Part shown: positions 17,737-26,526 of the stretch, piece after piece | How the letters are laid out: each line of letters opens with the position of its first letter | Position numbering within the stretch: position 1 is the first letter of the stretch | NCBI RefSeq assembly: GCF_000368025.1 | Contig: NZ_KB849212.1 | Coordinates: forward strand, 574,978-638,977 | Direction of reading: 5' to 3' | DNA from: Acinetobacter parvus DSM 16617 = CIP 108168 | GTDB lineage: Bacteria > Pseudomonadota > Gammaproteobacteria > Pseudomonadales > Moraxellaceae | Length of the DNA stretch: 64,000 nucleotides | Program-made: the position numbers and the translations under genes | Notes under the pieces: generated by a model | What the model was told of the DNA's origin: nothing | Database searches by the model: none | What the model saw: only the letters and a program-made list of their open reading frames with translations

Positions 17737-18693
17737 ATGACTCAGCCAAATTCAAACCATTCAAGTTATCGCCTACTCAAGCTCATTAGTCGCCAGCCGA
17801 TTCAGTTAGGACGTTTTTTTGCACGTTTGGTTGCAGTCTTACTTACCACATTTCAGCTTTCCAAACTTTCAAAAATCATTCGACTCAACATCCAGATTGT
17901 GTTTCCTGACTTGGCTGAACCAGAGAGAGAACAACTGACCAAACAGGCAATTCGCAATGAATTGACCTCTTATTTTGAGTTTGTCAGTATTTGGGGAGCT
18001 TCCAGTCAAAAGAATATTCAACAAATTCACAAGATTCATGGTGAACATTATTTCCATGCAGCATTGGCAGAACAAAAAGGTCTGGTTTTGATTATTCCTC
18101 ACTTTGGAACTTGGGAAGCGATGAATGCATGGGTCTCAAAATATACACAGATGACTATTTTGTATAAACCTGTCAAAAATCCTGATGCTGACCAATTTGT
18201 CCGTGACGCGCGCAGTCGTGAACAGGCTCATCTTGTCCCTACTGATGAAAGCGGTGTTCGGCAGATTTTTAAGGCCTTGAAACAAGGTGGGACAACTATT
18301 ATTTTGCCTGATCACACACCTGATCATGGCGGTGAAATGATCAACTATTTTGGTATTCCACTCGCCTCAAGCAGTCTGAGTGCAAAACTCATTCAAAAAA
18401 CCAAGGCCAAAGCGCTCCTACTCTATACCATGAGAAATGAACAAGATGGTTTTGATATGCATATTGAACCGATCAATCCGCAGATTTATGAGGGAAGTGC
18501 CGAAGATGGCACGCTGATCATTCACCAGACTCTGGAGCAGCTAATTCAACGCTACCCTGCACATTACCACTGGAGTTATAAACGTTTTAGCGCCAACCCT
18601 ACCCTCAAGAAAATTTATGATATTGACGAGAATGAAGCTTTGACTAAGGTTGCAGAAGTTCGTCAACAAAACCTATCTCAGGAAAATGCTTAG
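17737..18693 (+). CDS. LpxL/LpxM-family lipid A acyltransferase
   Basis: A 318-aa inner-membrane late acyltransferase that adds a secondary acyl chain to lipid A precursors from acyl-ACP. The hydrophobic N-terminal segment (24-45) anchors it. The catalytic HX4E motif is HFGTWE (His122 and Glu127). Further family blocks are ILYKPVKNP, TIILPDHTP and YFGIPLASSS. The sequence alone does not tell whether it is LpxL or LpxM, so no symbol is given. It is convergent with comEC; the two stop codons are separated by one base. Confidence 0.88.
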   Translation: MTQPNSNHSSYRLLKLISRQPIQLGRFFARLVAVLLTTFQLSKLSKIIRLNIQIVFPDLAEPEREQLTKQAIRNELTSYFEFVSIWGASSQKNIQQIHKIHGEHYFHAALAEQKGLVLIIPHFGTWEAMNAWVSKYTQMTILYKPVKNPDADQFVRDARSREQAHLVPTDESGVRQIFKALKQGGTTIILPDHTPDHGGEMINYFGIPLASSSLSAKLIQKTKAKALLLYTMRNEQDGFDMHIEPINPQIYEGSAEDGTLIIHQTLEQLIQRYPAHYHWSYKRFSANPTLKKIYDIDENEALTKVAEVRQQNLSQENA

Positions 18694-18694
18694 G

Positions 18695-21121
18695 CTATTT
18701 TCTTTCCAGCCATTTCACCTGTTGACGTTGTTGCTTTAGCTCCACTTTGCCATTTTCAAATACAAAACTGATGGTTCCTGCCTGTACTGTCGTAAGCAAA
18801 GGAATGTTTAACGCCTGCAAACGGTTTTGTAGTTCCTGAGTTGGATGCCCATAACGGTTATTAAAACCAGCCGAAGCAATCGCAAGTTTCGGTTTTAATG
18901 TTGCCAGAAAATCATAGGCTGAACTGTGTTTACTGCCATGATGCCCAAGTAGCAAGACATCCACTTTCAAATCAGGATATTGTTGCAACAATTTATATTC
19001 AGTTTCCCAGCCTGCATCGCCCATAATGAGGAAGTTTTGATACGGCTGGGCATCCAAAAACTGTAGATACAGCACACAAGACTGTTCATTTTGCTGATCT
19101 TTTGCATAAACCAATTGCTCAGGGCGTGGAAATAGAATTTCAACTTTTACATTTACATATGACCAGTTTTGACCCTGCTGACAAAATGAAAAATTATCCT
19201 GAAACGGCATTTTGTCACTGCGTTCATTGGACTGAACCTGGGTGATTGCAAAGGCATTTTGAATCGCAGGAAATGCGCCACTATGGTCTTGATCGAGATG
19301 CGATAGAATCACATGATCCAGATGTCGAACACCCTGTTGGCGTAAGAATGGAATCACCACCCGTTCACCTAAACTAAACTTGCTCTCATCATATGACCCA
19401 CCTGTATCAATCATTAATATCTGCTCAGGATGCTGTAAAAGAACCGATTGTCCTTGCCCCACGTCCAGAATATTTAAAATCGTGGGTTGTGATTTTACCC
19501 CCCATACAATAGGTAAAAAGCAAACCAAAGCCCAGGCTTTTGGCAGCGTCCCTTTGGGCATAAATAAAATGATTAAACCCAAAATCAAACTGACCATCAT
19601 TAATGGTGTGCAACTGACACCATACATATCAGGAGAAATTTGCTGTAATCCATTTAAAATCCATATTAACAAAGATAATAAAATATCATTGAGCTGAAAA
19701 AATAATTGCCCCAATGCTGGAATGATCAGCCAGACACAAGCGGCAATAATATCCAAAGGCACAACCAAGCCACTTAAGACTGGAATGGCGATCAGATTAG
19801 TGAGTGGTGCAATCCATGAAACTTGCTGAAAGAAAATCAAGACCAAAGGCAATAAGGCAACGAATATTTTCCATTGAGACTCGATCAAAACTTTTATTGC
19901 AAAAATAGCTTTTTGTTTTTTTGTTGCCACCTGATCTTTGGGTAAGCTATTGATGGTTTGATAAACCCTGAGCAGAATAAAACATGCGCCATAAGACAAC
20001 CAAAAAGCTGCCGATAAAATGCTAAATGGATCATAAATTAATAACAAACTTGCGCTATACACCAGCAATGCAAAAGGTTGAATCTCTTGCCGAAATAAAA
20101 TAAAAAGGCTGGCAACGATGACAGTTAACAAAGTTCTAATTGCTGGAATTTCAAAACCGACAAAAGCGACATATAACAGAACACTTAACCCAAATGGCAG
20201 TAGCACTAAAATCTGTCGTGGTTGCCACAAATACAACTTCGGATAATAACGTTGCACCAATCTTTGCAAAATCCAAGTCAACATTAAGGCAAAAATCAAT
20301 ACATGAGGCCCTGAAATCGCCAATAAGTGAGAGATGCCGATCAGTTGAAACTGTTGTTTTAAAGTATTGGATAATAGACTTTCATCACCTGTCAGCAAGG
20401 CCAAAAGCAGACCTTTGTGCTGTAGGTTTGAATTTTGTAGCATCTGCCGAAATGCCAAACGTTTTGTTTCAACATTTAACAGTAACTTAGTCCGAAAGCC
20501 CTGTTGCTGCTTTAAGTGCTGCTGATAACCCAAGGCATAAATCTCGTCAGGGCTTAAAGGCTGAATCTGCTGTACGGAAAATGCAGACATCACATTTTGC
20601 TGTAAAAACCATTTTTCCTGATCAAATGCGCCTGCAACTGCATAACTATGTGCTGGCTTAATCTTGCCGTAGACTCGGTAATAATGACCAAGCTGTAAGG
20701 ATTGAGACTGAAAAGTTTGATCTTTATTTTTCTTTAAATACAGAAACCAATTTACGGGTTGAGCATGCCGATTGAGCACCTCCGCAATTTGTTTGTGTCC
20801 ATCTTCTGTCAGTTCATCTAGGTTTTTAATATAAACAATGGCCTCAAATGGCTGTAGTTCAAGCTCCCTGAGTTGCAATCGATGTTCTAAAGCCGTATCT
20901 GCAAAATGATATCCACCGCAAAAGAGTGCCCAACTGGCACTGATCAGGATAAGAAATTTATATAAAGTCTGATTCAGATAGAATCGTTTTGCATATAAGC
21001 CAAAACTGAATATTGCGATTGCCAAAAGCAGCCAGATCCACCATGTCTGGTCCACAAAAGGCAGACTTTTGCCCATGATTGCAATACCAGCAATCCAGCC
21101 CAATAAAATAATTTTTAACAT
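18695..21121 (-). CDS. comEC: ComEC/Rec2 DNA-uptake channel
   Basis: An 808-aa polytopic protein that carries transforming single-stranded DNA across the inner membrane. An N-terminal DUF4131-like part (TM helices at 1-70, then a soluble OB-like region) is followed by the Competence domain with the signature LTGDESLLSNTLKQQFQLIG and ISHLLAISGPHV and many helices. The C-terminal metallo-beta-lactamase domain (about 560-800) has DVGQGQSVLL, the HxDxDH metal motif SHLDQDHSGA, and GHHGSKHSS. Metal ligands look intact, so a nuclease role for this domain is plausible. Natural competence is common in Acinetobacter. Confidence 0.94.
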   Translation of the reverse strand: MLKIILLGWIAGIAIMGKSLPFVDQTWWIWLLLAIAIFSFGLYAKRFYLNQTLYKFLILISASWALFCGGYHFADTALEHRLQLRELELQPFEAIVYIKNLDELTEDGHKQIAEVLNRHAQPVNWFLYLKKNKDQTFQSQSLQLGHYYRVYGKIKPAHSYAVAGAFDQEKWFLQQNVMSAFSVQQIQPLSPDEIYALGYQQHLKQQQGFRTKLLLNVETKRLAFRQMLQNSNLQHKGLLLALLTGDESLLSNTLKQQFQLIGISHLLAISGPHVLIFALMLTWILQRLVQRYYPKLYLWQPRQILVLLPFGLSVLLYVAFVGFEIPAIRTLLTVIVASLFILFRQEIQPFALLVYSASLLLIYDPFSILSAAFWLSYGACFILLRVYQTINSLPKDQVATKKQKAIFAIKVLIESQWKIFVALLPLVLIFFQQVSWIAPLTNLIAIPVLSGLVVPLDIIAACVWLIIPALGQLFFQLNDILLSLLIWILNGLQQISPDMYGVSCTPLMMVSLILGLIILFMPKGTLPKAWALVCFLPIVWGVKSQPTILNILDVGQGQSVLLQHPEQILMIDTGGSYDESKFSLGERVVIPFLRQQGVRHLDHVILSHLDQDHSGAFPAIQNAFAITQVQSNERSDKMPFQDNFSFCQQGQNWSYVNVKVEILFPRPEQLVYAKDQQNEQSCVLYLQFLDAQPYQNFLIMGDAGWETEYKLLQQYPDLKVDVLLLGHHGSKHSSAYDFLATLKPKLAIASAGFNNRYGHPTQELQNRLQALNIPLLTTVQAGTISFVFENGKVELKQQRQQVKWLERK

Positions 21122-21164
21122 GTGATTTTTTAATTAAGTTTTTGATTTTTCTGAACGCAAAATT

Positions 21165-21185
21165 AAAGCCCGTTTTCAGGGCTTT
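21165..21185 (-). terminator. Terminator after lolCD
   Basis: AAAGCCC-TGAAAAC-GGGCTTT followed by AATTTT on the minus strand, just after lolD. Confidence 0.75.
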
Positions 21186-21208
21186 AACAAGAGATTAAGC
21201 AAAATAAA

Positions 21209-21895
21209 TTATTTTGGATTAATCCATAAACCATCCTGCATATGCAGAATTGAATCGGCTGACTGTGCCAACTGCTCATCATGCGTCACAATCAACATTG
21301 CCATATTCAGCTCTTTTTTCAAGTCAGTCAGTAACTCAAAAATGCTCAAGGCTGTTTTACGGTCAAGGTTGCCTGTTGGTTCATCCGCAAGCACTACAGC
21401 AGGCTTGGTCACCAAGGCACGGGCTAAAGCCACACGCTGGCGCTCACCTCCTGAAAGCTCACCAGGTTTATGGTCTAAACGATGCGATAAACCGACACGA
21501 TCAAGCAAGTATTCAGCCTGTTTCTTCACATCCTTAAAGTTACTTTCACGGCGCAACATTAACGGCATTGCCACATTTTCCAGCGCCGAAAACTCAGGCA
21601 GTAAATGATGGAACTGATAAACGAAACCCAGATATTGGTTACGCTTATAGCCACGCTCCGCTTCACCTAGATTGTCAAAACGTTGTCCTTGTAAAAAGAC
21701 CTGTCCCTGTGAGGGTTGTTCCAAACCACCCAACACATGCAGCAGTGTACTTTTACCTGAACCACTCGAACCGACAATAGAGACGAACTCACCCGCGTTC
21801 ACTTGCAGTGACAAGCCTTTGATCACTTCAACCTTAGTTTTGCCATCATCAAAATGTTTATAGATGTCTTTGGCTTCTAAAACAATCTTACTCAT
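21209..21895 (-). CDS. lolD: Lipoprotein-releasing ABC transporter ATPase LolD
   Basis: A 228-aa ATPase of the LolCDE complex, which extracts outer-membrane lipoproteins from the inner membrane for transfer to LolA. Walker A is GSSGSGKST, the signature is LSGGERQR and Walker B is AVVLADEPTGNLD. The Lol-specific stretch RGYKRNQYLGFVYQFHHLLPEF is also present. The start at 21895 (MSKIVLEAK) is chosen; a longer frame to 21955 is inside lolC. It overlaps the end of lolC by 8 bp, so the subunits are translationally coupled. Confidence 0.95.
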   Translation of the reverse strand: MSKIVLEAKDIYKHFDDGKTKVEVIKGLSLQVNAGEFVSIVGSSGSGKSTLLHVLGGLEQPSQGQVFLQGQRFDNLGEAERGYKRNQYLGFVYQFHHLLPEFSALENVAMPLMLRRESNFKDVKKQAEYLLDRVGLSHRLDHKPGELSGGERQRVALARALVTKPAVVLADEPTGNLDRKTALSIFELLTDLKKELNMAMLIVTHDEQLAQSADSILHMQDGLWINPK

Positions 21896-23123
21896 AACGC
21901 AACGCCTCGGCTGGTTGAACTTTGGCTGCACGCAATGCAGGGTAAATAGTGGCAAGGAAGCTTAACAATAATGAAACTGTGACAATCACCACCACATCCT
22001 GCCATCTGAGATAGGATGGTAGGTAATGCACAAAATAGGCATCAAACAGGTTCAAGCCTAAAGCAGTATTGAACCATGAAATAATATCACTGATGGTCAA
22101 GGCCAAGGTCACACCTAAAATTGTCCCTGCAATCGTTCCAATAACCCCAATCACTGTGCCCTGCACCATAAAGATTTTGGTAATCATGGAAGGTGAGGCA
22201 CCCAGGGTACGCAGGATTGCAATGTCAGATTTTTTATCAGTCACGACCATGACTAACGATGAAACGATGTTAAATGCGGCCACTACAATAATCAGCACCA
22301 ATAATAAACCGACTAGAGTCTTTTCCATCTGGATCGCATTGAACAAATTGCCATGCGTATAGGTCCAGTTGGATGCATAGAAGTTGCTTGGCAACTGGTT
22401 CACAATATCATTGGCCACTCTAGGGGCAGCAAAAATATCATCCAGTTTTAAGCGCACGCCCTGCGCACCATCTGGCAGACGCAACAAGGTTGAGGCATCA
22501 TTCAGGGCGATATAGCCGACCATTGAATCCACCTCTGCCCCCACACTAAAAATACCCACGACCTTAAAACGTTTAAAACGCGGCACCACACCTGCTGGGG
22601 ATGGTGTCGCCTCTGGCAGAACCAAAGTCACGTTGTCATTTAGGCCCAAGCCCAGTGCATCAGTCATATCCTTACCAAGGACAATACCGAACTCACCTTT
22701 TTTCAATGCATTTAAATCACCAGAAACCATGTGGTTTTGGATGATCGAAACCTTTTTTTCATATTCAGGCTCAATCCCTGTTACCATAATGCCAGCCACT
22801 TGTCCCTGGGCAGTCAACATGCCCTGTAACTGGGTAAATGGCGCGACTCCAGTGACATGCGGATGGCGTTCAACTCTTTTTACAAGCTCAGGCCAATCTG
22901 TTAGAATTTGAGTAGAAGAAACAGTGGCTTGTGGAACCATTCCCAGAACACGATTTTTTAATTCGCGGTCAAAACCATTCATGACAGATAACACTGTAAT
23001 GAGGACAGCAACGCCCAAGGTTAAACCAATCATGGAAACCAGAGCGATGAAAGAAATAAAATGATTACTCCGCCGAGCACGAGTGTATCTCAACCCTATA
23101 TACAGCGAAATTGGTTTAAACAT
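21888..23123 (-). CDS. lolC: Lipoprotein-releasing system permease LolC/LolE type
   Basis: A 411-aa permease with the MacB/FtsX-like topology: a first helix at ~25-45 after LYIGLRYTRARRSNHFISFIALVS, a large periplasmic domain (50-265), and three helices near 270-300, 318-350 and 375-400. The motif SVMNGFDRELKNRVLG is typical of LolC/E. Only one permease gene is present next to lolD. In Acinetobacter a single hybrid LolF-type subunit is possible, so LolC versus LolF is not settled here. It is divergent from the PilZ gene. Confidence 0.92.
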   Translation of the reverse strand: MFKPISLYIGLRYTRARRSNHFISFIALVSMIGLTLGVAVLITVLSVMNGFDRELKNRVLGMVPQATVSSTQILTDWPELVKRVERHPHVTGVAPFTQLQGMLTAQGQVAGIMVTGIEPEYEKKVSIIQNHMVSGDLNALKKGEFGIVLGKDMTDALGLGLNDNVTLVLPEATPSPAGVVPRFKRFKVVGIFSVGAEVDSMVGYIALNDASTLLRLPDGAQGVRLKLDDIFAAPRVANDIVNQLPSNFYASNWTYTHGNLFNAIQMEKTLVGLLLVLIIVVAAFNIVSSLVMVVTDKKSDIAILRTLGASPSMITKIFMVQGTVIGVIGTIAGTILGVTLALTISDIISWFNTALGLNLFDAYFVHYLPSYLRWQDVVVIVTVSLLLSFLATIYPALRAAKVQPAEALRYE

Positions 23124-23148
23124 ACCATCTAGTCCGAGGTGATTTATT

Positions 23149-23733
23149 ATGGAAAATACACTGCATCATGTTGCTGACGACAAAACTGAACGTCGCACGA
23201 TGTCCCGTATTGATGCCGTGTTAAGAATCAATTATCAAATCATTCCAATAGATGCTGCCTTGAATGATCCCTATGATTCTCATTTTGTATTGCCTCGCTA
23301 TTTTCTACTACTTGCTGAATTAGATCAATTTGATCATGCGCTTGGCTACGAATTAGAACAATTAAATGAAAAAGATCAACAAATTGCCCGTATCTTATCC
23401 CTTTTTAATCAAAAACTGAACCTGATTACAGGCTCTTTTTATGACAATATCGTGCAGTCGCTATTGCCTGTACCTGAGCAGGTTAATGTTTCTGAACATG
23501 GTCTAAGCTTTTTTAGCTCGCAGCCGCTTGCACAAGATGCCTATATCCATATTACTCTGAGCCATCCTGAAAATTTCTTTCATATTGCAGCAATTGCCCA
23601 AGTGGCTTATTGCAATGAAACAGAAGAACCACATGAATTTCGTATAGGTGCCTATTTCATCACCCTGCATCCGCAGGACCGTGCCAAGCTGGCTGCCAGT
23701 ATTCAACAGGCGCAACAGGATGAGCCGAATTAG
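23149..23733 (+). CDS. PilZ-domain protein
   Basis: A 194-aa soluble protein. It carries the two c-di-GMP contact motifs of PilZ domains: RxxxR as Arg16-Arg20 (ERRTMSR) and (D/N)xSxxG as residues 113-118 (NVSEHG). Between them lies an unusual ~90-residue helical insert with a heptad-like pattern (LLAELDQFDHALGYELEQL), so the PilZ fold is split or preceded by a dimerisation helix. It probably binds cyclic di-GMP; the output partner is unknown. It starts 25 bp from the divergent lolC start. Confidence 0.75.
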   Translation: MENTLHHVADDKTERRTMSRIDAVLRINYQIIPIDAALNDPYDSHFVLPRYFLLLAELDQFDHALGYELEQLNEKDQQIARILSLFNQKLNLITGSFYDNIVQSLLPVPEQVNVSEHGLSFFSSQPLAQDAYIHITLSHPENFFHIAAIAQVAYCNETEEPHEFRIGAYFITLHPQDRAKLAASIQQAQQDEPN

Positions 23734-23752
23734 TCACAATGTGAGATATAAC

Positions 23753-24646
23753 TTATATCTTTAAACGGCGATACAGGCCTAAATCTTTATAGAAATAAAG
23801 GAATAGGCCAAACAAAATTACCACAGCACCTACAAATACCTGAGCTGACAATTGCTCATGGTTCAGGTAAGCCCCGATCAATATCGCCAGCATTGGCGTC
23901 ATCACCGTTGTTAATGACAGTGTGGTCGCCTTTAGGTTCTGCACCAGTTTAAAATAGCAGAACATGGCAATCAGTGAGGCCATAACCACAGTATAAGCAA
24001 GTGCCAATAGCGATTTGACTGAGGGCAAATGAGTGGGTGCATACTGCCAAATCCACGGCAAAAGCAAAGCTGCCAACACAGTTGAGACGAGAATTGAACC
24101 TGTCGCCTGCGCCATAGGCTGCACATCCGCATTAATCTTTTTCACCAGAAAAATCGAGAGTGAATAGGCAAATACACTGATCAGCATCAGGACAATCCCT
24201 ATCGGCTGTACATGCTTCTGGCTACCGCTGAGACAGATCAAGGCTAACCCAGCAATTGATGTACCCATGCCCAGCCACTGCAATCCTGCCAGTTTTTGCT
24301 GGAAGGCAAAGCGTCCTATAAGTCCCGCCATAATCGGTGCCAACCCAAACATCAATGCGATTAAACCTGAGCTTAAATAGGCGGTGGCGGCATAGGTAAA
24401 GATCTGTGAACCAATCAGGCTTAATGAACCTGCGATATAGCTGAATAATGCAATTTTATGCGTGGGAAACTGAATCCTTAACAGCATTAAAATGGTTGCA
24501 GCCAGAGGCAAGGCAATAAAAAAGCGTAACACCAATGCCCACATAGGATGCAAATCAGCCACACTCCAGACAATTGCCAACGGTGTGGTTGCCCAGATAA
24601 ACACCAGCAATCCATAGCTAAGCATGAGATTCATACGTGATGGCAT
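23753..24646 (-). CDS. EamA/DMT-superfamily permease
   Basis: A 297-aa protein with ten predicted transmembrane helices in two EamA repeats (roughly 8-138 and 148-285). The first repeat includes GLLVFIWATTPLAIVWSV and LALIALMFGLAPIMA-like stretches; the second begins GIVLMLISVFAYSLSIF. It is a drug/metabolite exporter type; the substrate cannot be read from the sequence. It lies 10 bp downstream of the UPF0178 gene, probably in one transcript. Confidence 0.87.
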   Translation of the reverse strand: MPSRMNLMLSYGLLVFIWATTPLAIVWSVADLHPMWALVLRFFIALPLAATILMLLRIQFPTHKIALFSYIAGSLSLIGSQIFTYAATAYLSSGLIALMFGLAPIMAGLIGRFAFQQKLAGLQWLGMGTSIAGLALICLSGSQKHVQPIGIVLMLISVFAYSLSIFLVKKINADVQPMAQATGSILVSTVLAALLLPWIWQYAPTHLPSVKSLLALAYTVVMASLIAMFCYFKLVQNLKATTLSLTTVMTPMLAILIGAYLNHEQLSAQVFVGAVVILFGLFLYFYKDLGLYRRLKI

Positions 24647-24656
24647 AATGGCAGGC

Positions 24657-25148
24657 TCAAGAAGAAGCTGTTTTCCGTTTTTGCTTTAAAATGGTCTGGT
24701 CCAATGAGCTTGAAAACTCACGTTTATCCCGTTCCGAGATTGGCGGTGGACCGCCTGTCTGCACACCTGCGCCACGCAGTGTGTCCATGAAATCGCGCAA
24801 ATGCAGACGGGCTTTAACATTCGCAGTAGTATAAATCTCACCACGAGGATGAATGGCAATACCCCCCTTTTCAATTACCTGGGCGGCAAGCGGAATATCC
24901 TGCGTAATAACAATGTCATTTTCCTGCATCCGTTCTACAATTTCCTGATCGGCTCGGTCTGCCCCACTCATCACCTGAATTGATTTAATCCGCACCGATG
25001 GGGTAATCCCCACATTTTGGTTGGCTACAAAAGTCACTTCCAGTTGGTAACGATCAGAGGCACGTAAAATCACCTCACGCAAAATTTTAGGCAGCGCATC
25101 AGCATCCACCCACAATTTAAATGGCAGCACGTTGGATAGGCTCAACAA
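24657..25148 (-). CDS. YaiI/YqxD family protein (UPF0178)
   Basis: A protein of up to 163 aa with the family start KLWVDADALPKILREVILRA. Conserved stretches follow: SGADRADQEIVERMQENDIVITQDIPLA, HPRGEIYT and GPPPISERDKREF. The fold is PIN-like with conserved acidic residues (D-A-D near the N-terminus, later TQD), suggesting a metal-dependent nuclease, though function is unproven. The frame has no ATG before the conserved region. Possible starts are TTG at 25148 or 25145, or a GTG a few codons later, none with a good ribosome-binding site, so the start is uncertain. Confidence 0.83.
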   Translation of the reverse strand: MLSLSNVLPFKLWVDADALPKILREVILRASDRYQLEVTFVANQNVGITPSVRIKSIQVMSGADRADQEIVERMQENDIVITQDIPLAAQVIEKGGIAIHPRGEIYTTANVKARLHLRDFMDTLRGAGVQTGGPPPISERDKREFSSSLDQTILKQKRKTASS

Positions 25149-25330
25149 GGAAAAAATATAGTGTAGCAGATTGCCATGACAGTGGAGTGAACAATACTGC
25201 CAATGTTGAGACAGGTATTTTTTTCATCTAAAAATGAATTAAATTCCATAGAATTACATATCCAGACTTGAAAAAACGCTGCGACCCTCGATTTAATAAA
25301 ATAAGTTGAATCTCTTTGTATTATGTTTTT

Positions 25331-26269
25331 ATGAAAAATCAAAACAGTCCTGAAACTATTAAAATTCAAGATCAAAATTTCGGCAATCATGTTGAGCATT
25401 GGAACCTATTGACTGATACACCCGAAACAGATGTTCCCAAATGGTTAGGACTGGCGCTGGATGCACCTGTGATGCCCATGGGTCTATGTGAAGATGAACA
25501 GGAGATGGACCAGTCATTCTGGCTGATTCAGGGACCAAGCGGTGAGGCGATCTCAATTAATCAAATTATTGTGGTTGAGGACCAAAAGCCACGCGCATTA
25601 AAAACTGCGTTTCCGAGTTTTGAAAGCCCATATAAATACGATGCAAAAATTGAACGAATAATTACCTGTGATTCCGCAACTCAGGCGGTATTAAGATTAA
25701 GTCTAAATAAAAATACGGTTATTTATGCCTTTGATAGTTTATTTAGTGTAAATCGCTGTCAATATGACAAAAACCAGAGTTATCAGGTTCAATTTAATGC
25801 CTGGGCATATGAATTGGAAACCGTTTCTAAAGATGAAAAAATCATTGTTGATGATCCAGCCTCAATTAAGCACCACCGCGCATTAAATGCAATTCTGGCG
25901 GAACATAATGGTATTGCCCCCGATAACCTACAGGAACTGATTAATGAGTGGCAACCCAAAACCCCAGAAGATCAAGAACCTGTCACTGTCGACTTTTCTA
26001 AAATGGTCGCCTATCTATATGGTGAGACATTAGGTCAGGAAGATGAAGCATGGTTTCAGGGAAATATCGTGGGTAAAACCACCATGCAGTTTATGCAGGA
26101 TGAATATACCCTGTATGATGTAACACTGGTATTGGAAGATGATTTATCTGCAATTTTAATACGTATTGCCACTAAAAATGTTTTGTATAAAAACTTTAAC
26201 ATTGGTGAATATATTCGCGGCAACATCTGGATTCAGGCGAATATTTATGCTAAAACTGCACTAAAGTGA
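25331..26269 (+). CDS. Conserved hypothetical protein (312 aa)
   Basis: I do not recognise a named domain. The protein is acidic, soluble and without signal peptide or membrane helix. The N-terminal half is beta-rich (WLIQGPSGEAISINQIIVVEDQKP, then RIITCDSATQAVLRLSLNKNTVIYAFD). A short helical linker (HRALNAILAEHNG) follows, then a C-terminal beta-rich part that includes AYLYGETLGQEDEAWFQGNIVGKTTM and GEYIRGNIWIQANI. That last part resembles an OB-like barrel with a G-x-I-W-I pattern; this is a visual impression only. ATG 25331 (MKNQNS) is preferred over 25316. It is followed by a 47-aa membrane peptide gene. Confidence 0.7.
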   Translation: MKNQNSPETIKIQDQNFGNHVEHWNLLTDTPETDVPKWLGLALDAPVMPMGLCEDEQEMDQSFWLIQGPSGEAISINQIIVVEDQKPRALKTAFPSFESPYKYDAKIERIITCDSATQAVLRLSLNKNTVIYAFDSLFSVNRCQYDKNQSYQVQFNAWAYELETVSKDEKIIVDDPASIKHHRALNAILAEHNGIAPDNLQELINEWQPKTPEDQEPVTVDFSKMVAYLYGETLGQEDEAWFQGNIVGKTTMQFMQDEYTLYDVTLVLEDDLSAILIRIATKNVLYKNFNIGEYIRGNIWIQANIYAKTALK

Positions 26270-26305
26270 CAAAAAATCGCATAAGTGGCATTTTTAGGCG
26301 TTCTA

Positions 26306-26449
26306 ATGAAAATTATACCAGAACAAACGACCACCAGTGTTATTCCATCGAGTGATGAAACTCTTAAACTTGATGTTGGTGCTTTTTGCTTTTTTTTACT
26401 TGGTATGTTTTTAGCAGCACTTATTTTTCATCAAATTGGCTTGTTCTAA
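26306..26449 (+). CDS. Small single-pass membrane protein (47 aa)
   Basis: ATG 26306 to TAA 26447-26449 encodes MKIIPEQTTTSVIPSS, then a hydrophilic spacer and one transmembrane helix (VGAFCFFLLGMFLAALIFHQI) ending GLF. AGGCG lies 7 bases upstream. It sits between the 312-aa gene and a terminator shared with serC. Too small for standard ORF cut-offs. Function unknown; reality moderate, based on the clean helix, the ribosome-binding site and the terminator placed just behind it. Confidence 0.5.
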   Translation: MKIIPEQTTTSVIPSSDETLKLDVGAFCFFLLGMFLAALIFHQIGLF

Positions 26450-26480
26450 TTTTTGACCATTTTCAACTTATACATATAAA

Positions 26481-26508
26481 CAAAAGCCCTCAATGTTGAG
26501 GGCTTTTG
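26481..26508 (+). terminator. Bidirectional terminator before serC end
   Basis: CAAAAGCCCTCAA-TG-TTGAGGGCTTTTG is a 13-bp perfect stem with T-rich flanks. It serves the convergent serC and the small membrane protein gene. Confidence 0.9.
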
Positions 26509-26526
26509 TTTGAGATCAGTTATTGC

